Notes under the pieces: model-generated | Told to the model about the DNA's origin: nothing | Database searches by the model: none | Seen by the model: the letters and a program-made list of their open reading frames with translations, nothing else | Assembly (NCBI RefSeq): GCF_008629675.1 | Contig: NZ_VWOX01000009.1 | Location: 1 to 64,000, forward strand | Direction of reading: 5' to 3' | Length of the DNA stretch: 64,000 bases | Origin: Roseiconus nitratireducens | GTDB lineage: Bacteria > Planctomycetota > Planctomycetia > Pirellulales > Pirellulaceae | Shown here: in pieces, positions 24,615 through 33,724 of the stretch | Layout: every line of letters begins with the position of its first letter | Position numbering within the stretch: position 1 is the stretch's first letter | Position numbers and translations under genes: made by a program

Positions 24615-24629
24615 CGATGGCAGCCATCG
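24615..24629. promoter_or_regulatory. Palindrome CGATGGC-A-GCCATCG
   Basis: A perfect 7-bp inverted repeat with a one-base centre lies 144 bases upstream of the small lipoprotein gene and just after the putative terminator. The geometry fits an operator for a dimeric regulator. No regulator gene is next to it. Confidence 0.35.
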
Positions 24630-24772
24630 TTGCCGGCCGGCAGCAGCTTTAAATCGCGCCGTCTCAGCATTTGTCTAGCGAACGGTCCATCAATTGCGTT
24701 GCGAAAAAGCCCTGTGCGTCGGCGATTTCGCGGCGCCCACAATTTCCTACTTGAAACTTCAAGGGCAATGCA

Positions 24773-24931
24773 ATGAAACGTTTTTCAATGGCGCTCATGC
24801 TCGTGACTGCAACGTTTGCCGTTCTGGGATGCGAACGCGATGTGATGGAAGCAGAGACTCCGAGCGGAGCGGAAGTCGAAGTCGAAGAGAACATGGCAAC
24901 GGGCGAGTACGACGTGGAAGTCGATGATTGA
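24773..24931 (+). CDS. Small acidic lipoprotein, 52 residues
   Basis: ATG 24773 has AAGGGC 6 bases upstream. The peptide starts MKRFSMALMLVTATFAVLGC, a short lipoprotein signal with lipobox AVLGC (Cys20). The mature part is only about 33 residues and strongly acidic: ETPSGAEVEVEENMATGEYDVEVDD. It is too short to have a recognised fold and I cannot name a family. Small Cys-anchored acidic peptides with V-E-V motifs seem typical of planctomycetes, but this is an impression, not a search result. Expected location is a lipid-anchored envelope position. Confidence 0.7.
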   Translation: MKRFSMALMLVTATFAVLGCERDVMEAETPSGAEVEVEENMATGEYDVEVDD

Positions 24932-25098
24932 GCCCCGGCTGCCAAGTCGTAAAACGCCGAACGTCGCGCCGGGGCGGATTGCACATCCGCTGCCGGTGAA
25001 TGACGGCGTTTTCATTAGACCGAATCTCGACGTGTGATCAGTTGCGCACGGTTGCCGTTGTACACGGTCGTCTCTGCCCCGCAGCACCAGATAAACCC

Positions 25099-25323
25099 AT
25101 GATCATTTTTGGTTTAAGCACGAAAGAGAAACGCAAGCCGGCAGGACAATTCGATTGTCCAGCTTGCAACCGACGTGCGTCGTACGCCAAGCTGGTTCAT
25201 GCGCGTCGGTTCACGCTGTTCTTTATTCCCATCTTGCCTCTCGGCAGCAACGATACCGGACGGGCGATCTGTCAAAACTGCGGCAGTGAGTTCTCCCGAG
25301 GGATGATCCAAACGACAACCTGA
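25099..25323 (+). CDS. Zinc-ribbon protein (zinc_ribbon_15-like)
   Basis: 74 residues from ATG 25099 (MIIFGLSTKEKRK). An upstream in-frame start at 25000 adds sequence unlike the family. Two CxxC knuckles, DCPACN and ICQNCG, surround a hydrophobic FTLFFIPILPLG segment, the typical layout of short zinc-ribbon proteins that begin MIIFG. The hydrophobic segment may dip into the membrane. Function is unknown. It is convergent with the 196-residue hypothetical gene, with a 15-base gap. Confidence 0.75.
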   Translation: MIIFGLSTKEKRKPAGQFDCPACNRRASYAKLVHARRFTLFFIPILPLGSNDTGRAICQNCGSEFSRGMIQTTT

Positions 25324-25338
25324 ACGGTCTGCCTTCTT

Positions 25339-25929
25339 TCACACCAAGAAGCGTGACAGCCAGCGCGGATACGAGCAGCACTCCGCCGAAGTCGGCAGAG
25401 TGATCTGGTGGTACGCGAAAAGGTGTTCGGCAAAGTTTCTAAATCGTTGTTCGGTCAAAACGCTCGGAGCCTCCAGCGAGAACGTCCAAGCGTTTTTCTC
25501 TCCGACCCGAACGACGGTCCATTCCAATTGCACACTTTCCGGTGCGGTCGACGATTGCTTCTCCACCCACCCCTGCGTCGTCCAACAATAGTGTCTCAGG
25601 CGGCGTTCCTTCGTGACGGCAATCCAATCGGCCCGAATCGACGACCGGAACCTCTGTCGATCCGTCTCGTCGATCTCCGCGGTGAGCTTCCCCCATTGTT
25701 CGACAGGACCACCTGCCACGGATCCCAAAGCCACTGAAGGTGGACAAACTCGGATCAAGAACTTTGTTTCCAGTGGCCATCCTTGATCGCCTCGCAGTTT
25801 CACGCTGGATGCTTCCGACCGCAGGGGTGCATAAAGATCGGTGCGCACAGTCACGGGAGCCTCCCACGACCGAAATGGTTCGATCGGGTTCGGCAGGAAC
25901 CATCGCAATTCGAATGTCTGAGCGACCAT
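25339..25929 (-). CDS. Hypothetical protein, possibly CYTH-like
   Basis: 196 residues from ATG at 25929. It begins MVAQTFELRWFLPNP and has a VRTDLYAPL...SSVKLRG...LETKF arrangement. This recalls CYTH-like proteins, whose first strand is (E)xEIRWF followed by a RTDxYL strand and a KLR motif, but the ExExK signature is not exact and this is only a suggestion. CYTH proteins bind triphosphates. The overlapping + strand frame at 25740-26066 looks like a shadow because it lacks protein-like character. The next upstream gene (HEAT protein) is divergent. Confidence 0.55.
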   Translation of the reverse strand: MVAQTFELRWFLPNPIEPFRSWEAPVTVRTDLYAPLRSEASSVKLRGDQGWPLETKFLIRVCPPSVALGSVAGGPVEQWGKLTAEIDETDRQRFRSSIRADWIAVTKERRLRHYCWTTQGWVEKQSSTAPESVQLEWTVVRVGEKNAWTFSLEAPSVLTEQRFRNFAEHLFAYHQITLPTSAECCSYPRWLSRFLV

Positions 25930-26117
25930 GCCAGAACGGCCAGCAGTTTTCGTACCGCAGTGCGACCCAGGAAAGCGCCGCCACCGGCATCATTGATCGC
26001 TGCCCGGCGTCCCCTCCGACGCCCGCGCCCGCACTGCTCCGCTGGGGGCGGATGATCTTGCCATGACGGCCAAGATTCACTAGTTACCAACGATGGGGAC
26101 CCGACTCGGAAAAAACC

Positions 26118-26603
26118 ATGATGGACCAGCGAAACCAATTGTGCTGTGCGGACGTTGAGCAGCGAGTTGCCGCGGCGGAGGCACTCAGCACGATGGGAGA
26201 ATCAGCCGGTGAGGCAGCCGTAGAACTTGTGACGGCCTGTGGCGATGAAGAGCCGCGGGTCCGCGAGTACGCCGTCGTGTCCCTGGAGTCGCTGGGCGTT
26301 CCGCCGCCCGAAACGCTCGACGCCCTGACGGACCGGATCAAAGACGACTCGCCGCTGGTGGCTTATTGGGCGGTCACGCTGCTGGGTCGCTCCGGCCCGG
26401 CGGGAAAACCCCGTCAAAACGAAATCGCCGCGGTACTCGATTCGGACGCGGATCTGAGCGTCCGGGAACGTGCGGCGTGGGCTCTGGAAAAAGTGGGTGC
26501 AGACTCGGACGCCGCCATCGATGCTCTGCAACGTGCGGCGCAGTCTCCCCAGCCCAGGCTTTCCCGCCTGGCCAAAGCGGGCTTGACGCGGTCTCCCGCC
26601 TGA
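26118..26603 (+). CDS. HEAT-repeat protein
   Basis: 161 residues; two adjacent ATGs (26118, 26121) can start it. About four HEAT-like helical pairs are visible (VEQRVAAAEALSTMGESAGEAAVEL; DEEPRVREYAVVSLESLG; DSPLVAYWAVTLLGRSG; DLSVRERAAWALEKVGADSDAAIDAL). Such small all-helical proteins act as binding scaffolds, and partner and role are unknown. No signal peptide is present, so it is probably cytoplasmic. It lies 78 bases before the EEP-family gene on the same strand. Confidence 0.8.
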   Translation: MMDQRNQLCCADVEQRVAAAEALSTMGESAGEAAVELVTACGDEEPRVREYAVVSLESLGVPPPETLDALTDRIKDDSPLVAYWAVTLLGRSGPAGKPRQNEIAAVLDSDADLSVRERAAWALEKVGADSDAAIDALQRAAQSPQPRLSRLAKAGLTRSPA

Positions 26604-26681
26604 CGCCCCAAGAAGACCTGACGCCCCGCGGGGATCAGGGCCAGCAATCGCAAGTTGCTTCGACAGGCATGGAGGCCTGGC

Positions 26682-27758
26682 ATGGCACGCAGAAAATCAC
26701 GACTGAAGGCCTACATTCTGGCCCTTTTGACCGGGGTCTCCGGAGGCGGCCTGGGCGGCTACTTGAATCCGGATTGGCCGGTCATCGGACCGATCGTCAA
26801 AAGCATCCAGACCCAACTCGGCAGCGCCGCTACGGACACGGCGGCTGCTCAGCCGGGCGATATCCAGAGGACGAGCCGACCGACGGCCGGCCCTCAACGA
26901 ACTCCGGGCGGCGGCGTCCAACTGGCGTCCGCACGGCGCCCGCCGGGCAGCATCCTGATCGCCAGTTTCAACATCCAGGTGTTCGGAGAGAGCAAGCTTT
27001 CCAAACCCGGTGTCGTCGACGTCTTGGCGCAAACCGTCCGCCAATTCGACTTGGTTGCGATTCAAGAGGTGCGTGCCCAAGCGGACGACATCTTGCCTCG
27101 ATTTCTGTCGGCAATAAACGCCGATGGAAGTCAGTACAGTTTTCTGATCGGGCCGCGACTTGGCCGAACGGTCAGCACCGAGCAATACGCGTTTATCTAC
27201 GACACGACACGCATCGAATACGATCCGTCATCGGTCGGAACGATGATGGATCCTTCAGACCTGCTCCATCGTGAACCGTTCGTGACCCGATTTCGCGCTC
27301 GCACCAATCCGCCCCAAGCCGGATTCACCTTCTGGTTGGTCAATATTCACACCGATCCGGACGAAGTGTCGGAGGAAGTCGATTCGTTGGCCGAAGTCTT
27401 CCAAGTCATGCAGACCGCCCGCACCGACGAAGACGACGTGATCTTGCTGGGCGATCTGAATGCCGACCAGACACAATTGGGACGACTGGGTCAGGTCCCG
27501 GGAATCACCTGGACGGTTCGCGACACCATGACCAATACGCGAAAAACCAAAGCCTACGACAACCTCTTGTTCAGCGCCTATGCGACCCGTGAATACACCG
27601 GGCGTTGGGGAGTCTTTGATCTGGAGCAGGCGTTCGGAATCTCGCGCGACGACGCCCTGAAAGTATCTGACCACTTGCCGGTGTGGGCCGAGTTTCGATC
27701 GCAGGAGGTGGGATCCCAACCACAATTGGCCGACCGGCCCAACGCGGCGACGCGGTGA
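26682..27758 (+). CDS. Secreted endonuclease/exonuclease/phosphatase-family protein (DNase I-like)
   Basis: 358 residues from ATG 26682, which has GGAGG 6 bases upstream. The N-terminus is basic then hydrophobic (RLKAYILALLTGVSGGGLGG), a signal peptide or membrane anchor, followed by a Pro/Gly/Ala-rich linker to about residue 85. The EEP domain shows SFNIQVFGESK, LVAIQEVRA (metal-binding Glu), VNIHTDPDEV, LLGDLNADQTQLG (Asp/Asn pair) and the C-terminal SDHLPVWAEF His, so the catalytic set is complete. The DNase I-type order suggests a secreted or periplasmic nuclease; a phosphodiesterase on another substrate cannot be excluded. Confidence 0.88.
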   Translation: MARRKSRLKAYILALLTGVSGGGLGGYLNPDWPVIGPIVKSIQTQLGSAATDTAAAQPGDIQRTSRPTAGPQRTPGGGVQLASARRPPGSILIASFNIQVFGESKLSKPGVVDVLAQTVRQFDLVAIQEVRAQADDILPRFLSAINADGSQYSFLIGPRLGRTVSTEQYAFIYDTTRIEYDPSSVGTMMDPSDLLHREPFVTRFRARTNPPQAGFTFWLVNIHTDPDEVSEEVDSLAEVFQVMQTARTDEDDVILLGDLNADQTQLGRLGQVPGITWTVRDTMTNTRKTKAYDNLLFSAYATREYTGRWGVFDLEQAFGISRDDALKVSDHLPVWAEFRSQEVGSQPQLADRPNAATR

Positions 27759-28373
27759 GGGGGGATACCCGCCGCACCGTCCTGTGAAGGTTTTCGGTCG
27801 GCATCCTGCATCGTACCGATCCGTCCGAGCGGCGATCCTGCGGGCAGATTCCACCAAAGCGAAGTGAATTCCGTTGCACGGGCACCCCGCGGCGCTAGAA
27901 TCCATATAATCGCCGTTGCGTCATTCGCAGCGAATTGCTCGAACAGCGCTCCGGCTTTTTTCCATCGGCACCGTTGGCCTTCACTGATGCACCCTGCCCG
28001 ACCGGCGCCTGCCGATTGTCTTGATCCTATCTTCAAGCATCACGCGCGCAAGGTGCTGATTCTCCGCCAACGCCGGCGAAACGACGGCACCCGAGTCGGC
28101 CGTTCCTAGCAATCTCTCCGGGGCCACTCCGCTGTGCCCCGGCTTCAACGCCTGGCGATCGAAGCTTGTGATCGAATCGCCCTGAGCATGGTCTTGGCCG
28201 AAACGCTTTCGCGCGTCGCAAAGACCTGAGGACCCAAAGTCCTTTGCCAACATCCATGTTTGGCGAAGCCCCGTCGGCTTGTTTCCGAGCCGATTGGAGC
28301 GGTTGATGGCTGTGTCGAAAGCAATCGTTCTTTCGGCAAGCCCACACAGGTCGGCCTGACTCAGGAGGCAGCC
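27759..28373. other. 615-base gap with promoter-like site, no convincing gene
   Basis: The region between the EEP gene and floA contains a promoter-like pair at 27874-27901, a small hairpin AGGAC/GTCCT near 28230-28244, and one short protein-like frame from GTG 28134 to TGA 28229 (31 residues, ending LAETLSRVAKT). The longer open frames there (27864-28109 +, 27981-28838 -) have implausible composition. A long floA leader is possible. Confidence 0.4.
27874..27901 (+). promoter_or_regulatory. Sigma-70-like promoter (TTGCAC-16-TAGAAT)
   Basis: A -35-like TTGCAC (27874-27879) and a -10-like TAGAAT (27896-27901) are separated by 16 bases. A further TATAAT lies at 27905-27910. It faces floA, whose start is about 470 bases downstream, which would imply a long leader or an intervening small transcript. 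Confidence 0.35.
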
Positions 28374-29495
<1,122 letters not shown>

Positions 29496-29514
29496 AACAA
29501 ATGGAGACCATGCG

Positions 29515-30021
29515 ATGAATACCGCATCCAGTCCGACCCCGCCTGCGTCGCCCGCATCGCAGGCTCCCACGCCAGCCTACGTGCTGCTGGCCGACAAACA
29601 GCGCGTGGCGCCGAAACTGAGAGTTGATGAAGCGCGAGCAGCGATCAAGGTGATCTACGGCTTCTCCGACAAACCAACCTACGACTTGTTCTCTGAAAAC
29701 TCCCCCACACCGTGTTGCCCCTACCCGCTGGTCAAAGGCTACCTGAGAACGGAACTGAACGCCCTACCGGAAACGCTGTTGCTGATCGCGATCGACCCGC
29801 CCGCCCCGGCTGGGGCGGATCTGGACGCGGCGACCTACCAAAGCGTGCTGAAAGCCCAAGAAACCCGATCCGACACCGTGGCGATCGACTACCGATTGAA
29901 ATGGGACCCCGATTGCCAAGCCTACCGGGTTGAGAAAGACACCCTCGACTCAGACACCAACGCCCTGGCCGCTGCCCCTTTGGACGCGGCACCCACTTCT
30001 CGCCCAACCACTCCGGAGTGA
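29515..30021 (+). CDS. Hypothetical protein downstream of floA
   Basis: 168 residues from ATG 29515 with TGGAGA about 8 bases upstream. A Pro/Ala/Ser-rich N-terminus (about 1-20) and C-terminus (about 145-168) frame a core: YVLLADKQRVAPKLRVDEARAA and TYDLFSENSPTPCCPYPLVKGYLRTELNALPETLLL, ending YRLKWDPDCQAYRVEKD. There is no signal peptide or membrane helix and I do not recognise the family. It starts 19 bases after the floA stop, so the two are probably one transcript and it may be a floA-associated factor. Confidence 0.6.
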   Translation: MNTASSPTPPASPASQAPTPAYVLLADKQRVAPKLRVDEARAAIKVIYGFSDKPTYDLFSENSPTPCCPYPLVKGYLRTELNALPETLLLIAIDPPAPAGADLDAATYQSVLKAQETRSDTVAIDYRLKWDPDCQAYRVEKDTLDSDTNALAAAPLDAAPTSRPTTPE

Positions 30022-30821
30022 GTTCGATGGCATTTGGAAATCGAGTCCCCGAATCAGCTTCAACTGGACAAGCCGACGAGGGCAGCCGGTTGATTCCTGC
30101 CGCCGATCCAGGCCGACCGCGTTTTTGTTTTGCCCCGCCGGCTCGCTTTTTCTGATCCCAGGAAAGCTGCGAAACCGATGAAACTGAGGGGAGATCGACC
30201 GCCGGACACCTAAATCAATGGGCGGCAGGCGTCCGCCCGTTACAAACGGTCCCCCGAACATCGGAGGCAAATATTCCGTGCATTTGGCCTTGGCCCCCAG
30301 CTAGGGCGCGTGTAGAGTCCTGTTGAATCGCAAACCAATTCGACGGTTTGCGAACTTTGACGATCGGATGTTAACGAGAGACGAAGCCGTACCGCGGCAA
30401 GCGTAGTCCGATCAGCGAGATGATTTGTTGAGCGAGGTTCTCAACTTTCTCGTCCGGCGAATGACGTTTTTCGCCTTCTGCTGCCAACTATCGGTCCTGT
30501 CGATCGCTCTGGAAAGCCGCTCGCGTCGTGAAAGCGACACAACCAATTCCGTGACCTTCTTGTTAGTCCGGAATCTTTGTGAAGCGGCGTCTGCTGTTAC
30601 CAGAGTTGACCGAAAACGCTTTGCAGCGAACACACACACATCCCCTATTGTCCCGCGCGCACCGAGTGTTGAAGCACGCTTCGACACTGGTTGCCGCGAC
30701 AGCGACTGATTCGGTCGTTGTCCGTCCGACGACCGGTCTCCATTGATGCGGATATTGATCTGCATTCCGGGAACCAACCGCGATCGGACACGGGGCAACT
30801 CTCAAACATCCGAGAACACTT
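30022..30821. other. 800-base gap with hairpins upstream of the DEAD-box gene
   Basis: No frame here looks protein-coding. Two hairpins are clear. GGGCGG/CCGCCC at 30220-30238 has no T-run. A perfect 8-bp stem, CGCAAACC/GGTTTGCG, with an 8-base loop lies at 30329-30352. The remaining 470 bases lead to the helicase start and may include a long, structured 5' untranslated region, as is common for cold-inducible helicase genes; a promoter could not be placed with confidence. Confidence 0.45.
30329..30352 (+). other. Perfect 8-bp hairpin in the gap before the helicase gene
   Basis: CGCAAACC (30329-30336) pairs with GGTTTGCG (30345-30352) around AATTCGAC. There is no T-run on either strand, so a structured RNA or binding site is likelier than an intrinsic terminator. 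Confidence 0.4.
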
Positions 30822-32117
30822 TTGAAAACTTTTGAATCCATGGACCTGTTCGAGCCGCTCAAACGCGCCCTGGCCGAACAGAATTACGAACAACCGACCC
30901 CCATCCAAGCTCAAACCATTCCGCCGGCCATCGAAGGACAAGACATCCTGGGATGTGCCCAAACCGGTACCGGAAAAACCGCCGCCTTCGCCCTTCCCAT
31001 CCTGGACTACCTGGGACAAGAAAAGCCGCGGGCGATGCCCAATCGCCCAATCGCGCTTGTGCTCGCTCCAACCCGCGAATTGGCGATCCAGATTGGCGAC
31101 AGCTTTCGTGTCTACGGCAAGCATGTCCGTTTTCGTCAAGCCCTCGTCTACGGTGGCGTCGGTCAGGGCGCCCAAGTCAAAGCCCTGCGTGCCGGTGTGG
31201 ACGTGTTGATCGCGACACCCGGACGGCTGATCGATCTGATGGATCAGGGGCACGTTGACCTCAGCAACGTCGAAATCTTCACGCTGGACGAGGCCGACCG
31301 CATGCTGGACATGGGGTTTCTGCCCGCACTGAAAAAGATCATCGCCGCGTTGCCTGAAGAACGCCAGTCGTTGTTCTTCTCAGCCACACTGGCACCCAAG
31401 ATCCGTGAACTCGCTTCGCAATTGCTGTTCAACCCCGTGTCGGTGAATGTCACGCCCAAACATCCAAGCGTCAAGCAAATCGATCAATCGATCCACGTCG
31501 TCGATCGAACCGAAAAGCTGCCCAAGCTTTGCAATGTCCTGGGCGGCAAAGATGTCGATCGCGCGATCGTGTTCACCCGGACCAAACGCGGCGCCAATGC
31601 ACTGTCCAAAAAGCTGGAGAAGGCCGGAATTCGATCCGCCGCGATTCACGGCAACAAAACCCAAAACGCCCGGCAAAACGCTCTGAAAGCGTTTCGCCAA
31701 AGTCGCGTTACCGTGCTGGTCGCCACCGACGTGGCCGCCCGCGGGATCGACGTCGACGGTGTCACACACGTCATCAACTTTGACATGCCGGTCGAACCGG
31801 AAAGCTATGTGCACCGCATCGGCCGCACCGGTCGCGCCGGAGCCGACGGAATCGCGATTTCGTTTTGCACGTCGGACGAACGCGAACACCTGCATGCGAT
31901 CGAAAAATTGATCGGACAACGACTTCCCGTGGACAATCCCGATGCTTGGCAAACCAGCGCGAGTACCAGCAACGGCGGCCGTCGCCCGTCGGGCCGCGGT
32001 GGAGCGTCCAAAGGCCGGCGGTCCGGTGGACGCAAGTCGTCCACCCGATCTTTCGGCGGTCGCGGAAAATCACGGGGGCGTTCCGGCGGCAAACGATCGC
32101 CCGCCTTGGCATCCTGA
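30822..32117 (+). CDS. DEAD-box ATP-dependent RNA helicase (RhlE/CsdA type)
   Basis: 431 residues. TTG 30822 is preferred over ATG 30840 because it keeps the conserved Phe of the Q-motif (TFESMDLFEPL, compare FxxMxL in eIF4A-type helicases). Motifs in order: Q motif PTPIQ, I AQTGTGKT, Ia PTREL, GG, Ib TPGRL, II DEADRMLDMG, III SATL, IV VFTRT, V ATDVAARGIDV, VI HRIGRTGR. A basic Gly/Arg/Ser-rich tail (about 385-431) is typical of RNA-binding extensions. The protein remodels structured RNA, for instance in ribosome assembly or at low temperature. A cold-shock protein gene follows by about 200 bases and the pair ends in a strong terminator, supporting a cold-response unit. Confidence 0.95.
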   Translation: MKTFESMDLFEPLKRALAEQNYEQPTPIQAQTIPPAIEGQDILGCAQTGTGKTAAFALPILDYLGQEKPRAMPNRPIALVLAPTRELAIQIGDSFRVYGKHVRFRQALVYGGVGQGAQVKALRAGVDVLIATPGRLIDLMDQGHVDLSNVEIFTLDEADRMLDMGFLPALKKIIAALPEERQSLFFSATLAPKIRELASQLLFNPVSVNVTPKHPSVKQIDQSIHVVDRTEKLPKLCNVLGGKDVDRAIVFTRTKRGANALSKKLEKAGIRSAAIHGNKTQNARQNALKAFRQSRVTVLVATDVAARGIDVDGVTHVINFDMPVEPESYVHRIGRTGRAGADGIAISFCTSDEREHLHAIEKLIGQRLPVDNPDAWQTSASTSNGGRRPSGRGGASKGRRSGGRKSSTRSFGGRGKSRGRSGGKRSPALAS

Positions 32118-32318
32118 ACGCGCTCCGGGGTTCGTCCCAGCGATTAACATGGAGTTCCGAGTCATCGCCAGGAATTCCGAAAGCACAACCAACATCACTG
32201 CGTCGCTCGATACGTTCAGCGACCGGTGCAATCACGACCACTGTGTCGATTTGACCGCGTGAACGTTTCACCCGAATCAAGTGGACACAACTATTTTGAA
32301 GAGTTTTGGATTAGAGAA

Positions 32319-32531
32319 ATGGAACAGGGAACAATCAAACGCATCACCGACAAGGGGTTCGGATTCATCGCGACGAGCGATAGTCGAAGCGACATGTTCT
32401 TTCACAGCTCCGCCCTCCAGGGCGTGCACTTTGACGACCTTCGCGAAGGCCAGGCCGTCAGTTATGAAGTCGGTCAGGGACCCAAAGGCCCGCGTGCCGA
32501 AAACGTGCAATTGATTGACGACGAAGCTTGA
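32319..32531 (+). CDS. Cold-shock domain protein (CspA-like)
   Basis: 70 residues from ATG 32319 (MEQGTIKRITDKGFGFI); a longer frame from 32226 adds non-family sequence. RNP1 appears as KGFGFI and RNP2 as MFFHSSAL, in a standard five-strand OB fold of normal length. It binds single-stranded RNA/DNA and acts as an RNA chaperone. The 200-base leader after the helicase stop may be an untranslated regulatory leader, as in other csp genes. Downstream at 32581-32600 is a CGCACG/CGTGCG hairpin and then the terminator at 32640. Confidence 0.93.
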   Translation: MEQGTIKRITDKGFGFIATSDSRSDMFFHSSALQGVHFDDLREGQAVSYEVGQGPKGPRAENVQLIDDEA

Positions 32532-32639
32532 TTGCGACCAATCAACGCTGCCAGACGGTAGCGATGACTCGTCACTGAGCATCCTTCGCACGCCGCGTGC
32601 GAGCTGCCGACGGCAAGCGATGCAGTAGCGACAAACCGG

Positions 32640-32674
32640 AACACCGGTCGACCCGAAGGTCACCGGTGTTTTTT
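32640..32674 (+). terminator. Strong intrinsic terminator after the cold-shock gene
   Basis: AACACCGGT (32640-32648) pairs with ACCGGTGTT (32662-32670). The stem is extended inside by GACC/GGTC around a CGAA loop with one bulged C, and is followed by TTTT. It is the best rho-independent terminator seen in the window. The reverse strand lacks a good T-run, so it mainly serves the + strand. Confidence 0.85.
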
Positions 32675-32721
32675 GATGCGCCCCGATCGGTCAACGAACT
32701 GGTTCTTCGCCAGAAGCGAAT

Positions 32722-33540
32722 TCACTCTCCAACACGAATCGTCAATGTCGCCGCGACCGGTCGATGGTCCGATGCCAATGCTTCATCGATGACCCTCACC
32801 CGTTCCACCGTCCAATTGCTTTTCGGATGAACGAAAAGAAAATCGATCTCCTTCTTGGGGTCGACCGACGAGAATGTGAATCGATCCTCCGCGGGCTTCG
32901 CCACTTCGAGCGAGTTTTCGCTGAACAGCTTCAAAGTCCGCGACTCTGGCACATCATTGAAATCACCCATCAATAGATAGGGAATCTTCAGCGTCGCGAG
33001 GTACTCGTTGAGGGCCCGTGCCTGGTCAAACCGGAAGGAATCATCGCTCACCCAATCGAAGTGCAGATTGACCACCATCAGCGGCGCGGCATTTGGAAGT
33101 CGAACTTCGACGGCCAAGGCGACACGGGGTTCATTTCCCCTGGGCAGTCGGATCACGTGCTCCCGGACAATGGGATGGCGTGAAAGAATTGCCAAACCAT
33201 ACTGTCCGCCTTGCAATTCCATGAACGAGCCGAAAGCGGCATGCATCTTCAATTGCTTGGCCAACTCCTCCGGTTGGTCCACGCTGCCGCTTCGGTTCAC
33301 CCCGCGGTCGACCTCCTGCAAAGCCACCACGTCGGCCTCCAATTCATCCAAGACGCTCCCCGTCCGCTTGAGATCCAGCTTGCCGTCCATTCCCAAGCCG
33401 TGCTTGATGTTGTAGCTGACCGCCCGCAAGGTCACGCCTTCGTCCCCGAGGGCGGGCGTGGAGCGAAACAGCGGAAAGATTGCCACACACGCAAACACCA
33501 ACATGCCAACACGCGGACGGCTGTTGAGACGAGAAAACAT
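32722..33540 (-). CDS. Secreted endonuclease/exonuclease/phosphatase-family protein
   Basis: 272 residues from ATG at 33540 (a GTG at 33543 precedes it). The signal peptide is VGMLVFACVAIFPLFRSTPALG. EEP-domain motifs are complete: SYNIKHGLG, VVALQEVDRGV (metal Glu), YGLAILSRHP, VVNLHFDW, LLMGDFNDVPES, and the terminal SDHRPVAATL His. The YGLAILSRHPI and GDFND pattern resembles the sphingomyelinase/synaptojanin-like phosphodiesterase branch more than DNase I. It is likely periplasmic or secreted. It is convergent with the cold-shock gene and upstream of the autotransporter only by position, since both lie on the minus strand with a 184-base gap. Confidence 0.88.
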   Translation of the reverse strand: MFSRLNSRPRVGMLVFACVAIFPLFRSTPALGDEGVTLRAVSYNIKHGLGMDGKLDLKRTGSVLDELEADVVALQEVDRGVNRSGSVDQPEELAKQLKMHAAFGSFMELQGGQYGLAILSRHPIVREHVIRLPRGNEPRVALAVEVRLPNAAPLMVVNLHFDWVSDDSFRFDQARALNEYLATLKIPYLLMGDFNDVPESRTLKLFSENSLEVAKPAEDRFTFSSVDPKKEIDFLFVHPKSNWTVERVRVIDEALASDHRPVAATLTIRVGE

Positions 33541-33724
33541 CACGTCGAAAGACCTCTGGCTGGGAGCGACGGTTCGTAAGCCCGGTTATCCTAGCCAGCC
33601 ACCGTGGCCGATGCCAGCGTTTCCGCAGGTACCATCGGCTAGCCCGACGGCGTCCGCTCGCACGCCAGGACTCATCTCGCCAATTCCGCAGCCGACGCTT
33701 GCAGGCCTTTCCTCTTCTGCCGAC

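Noticed and set aside
30425..30709. Plus-strand 94-codon frame before the DEAD-box gene
   Set aside because: Arg/Ser/Thr-rich composition, no ribosome-binding site, and overlapping frames on both strands of similar quality.
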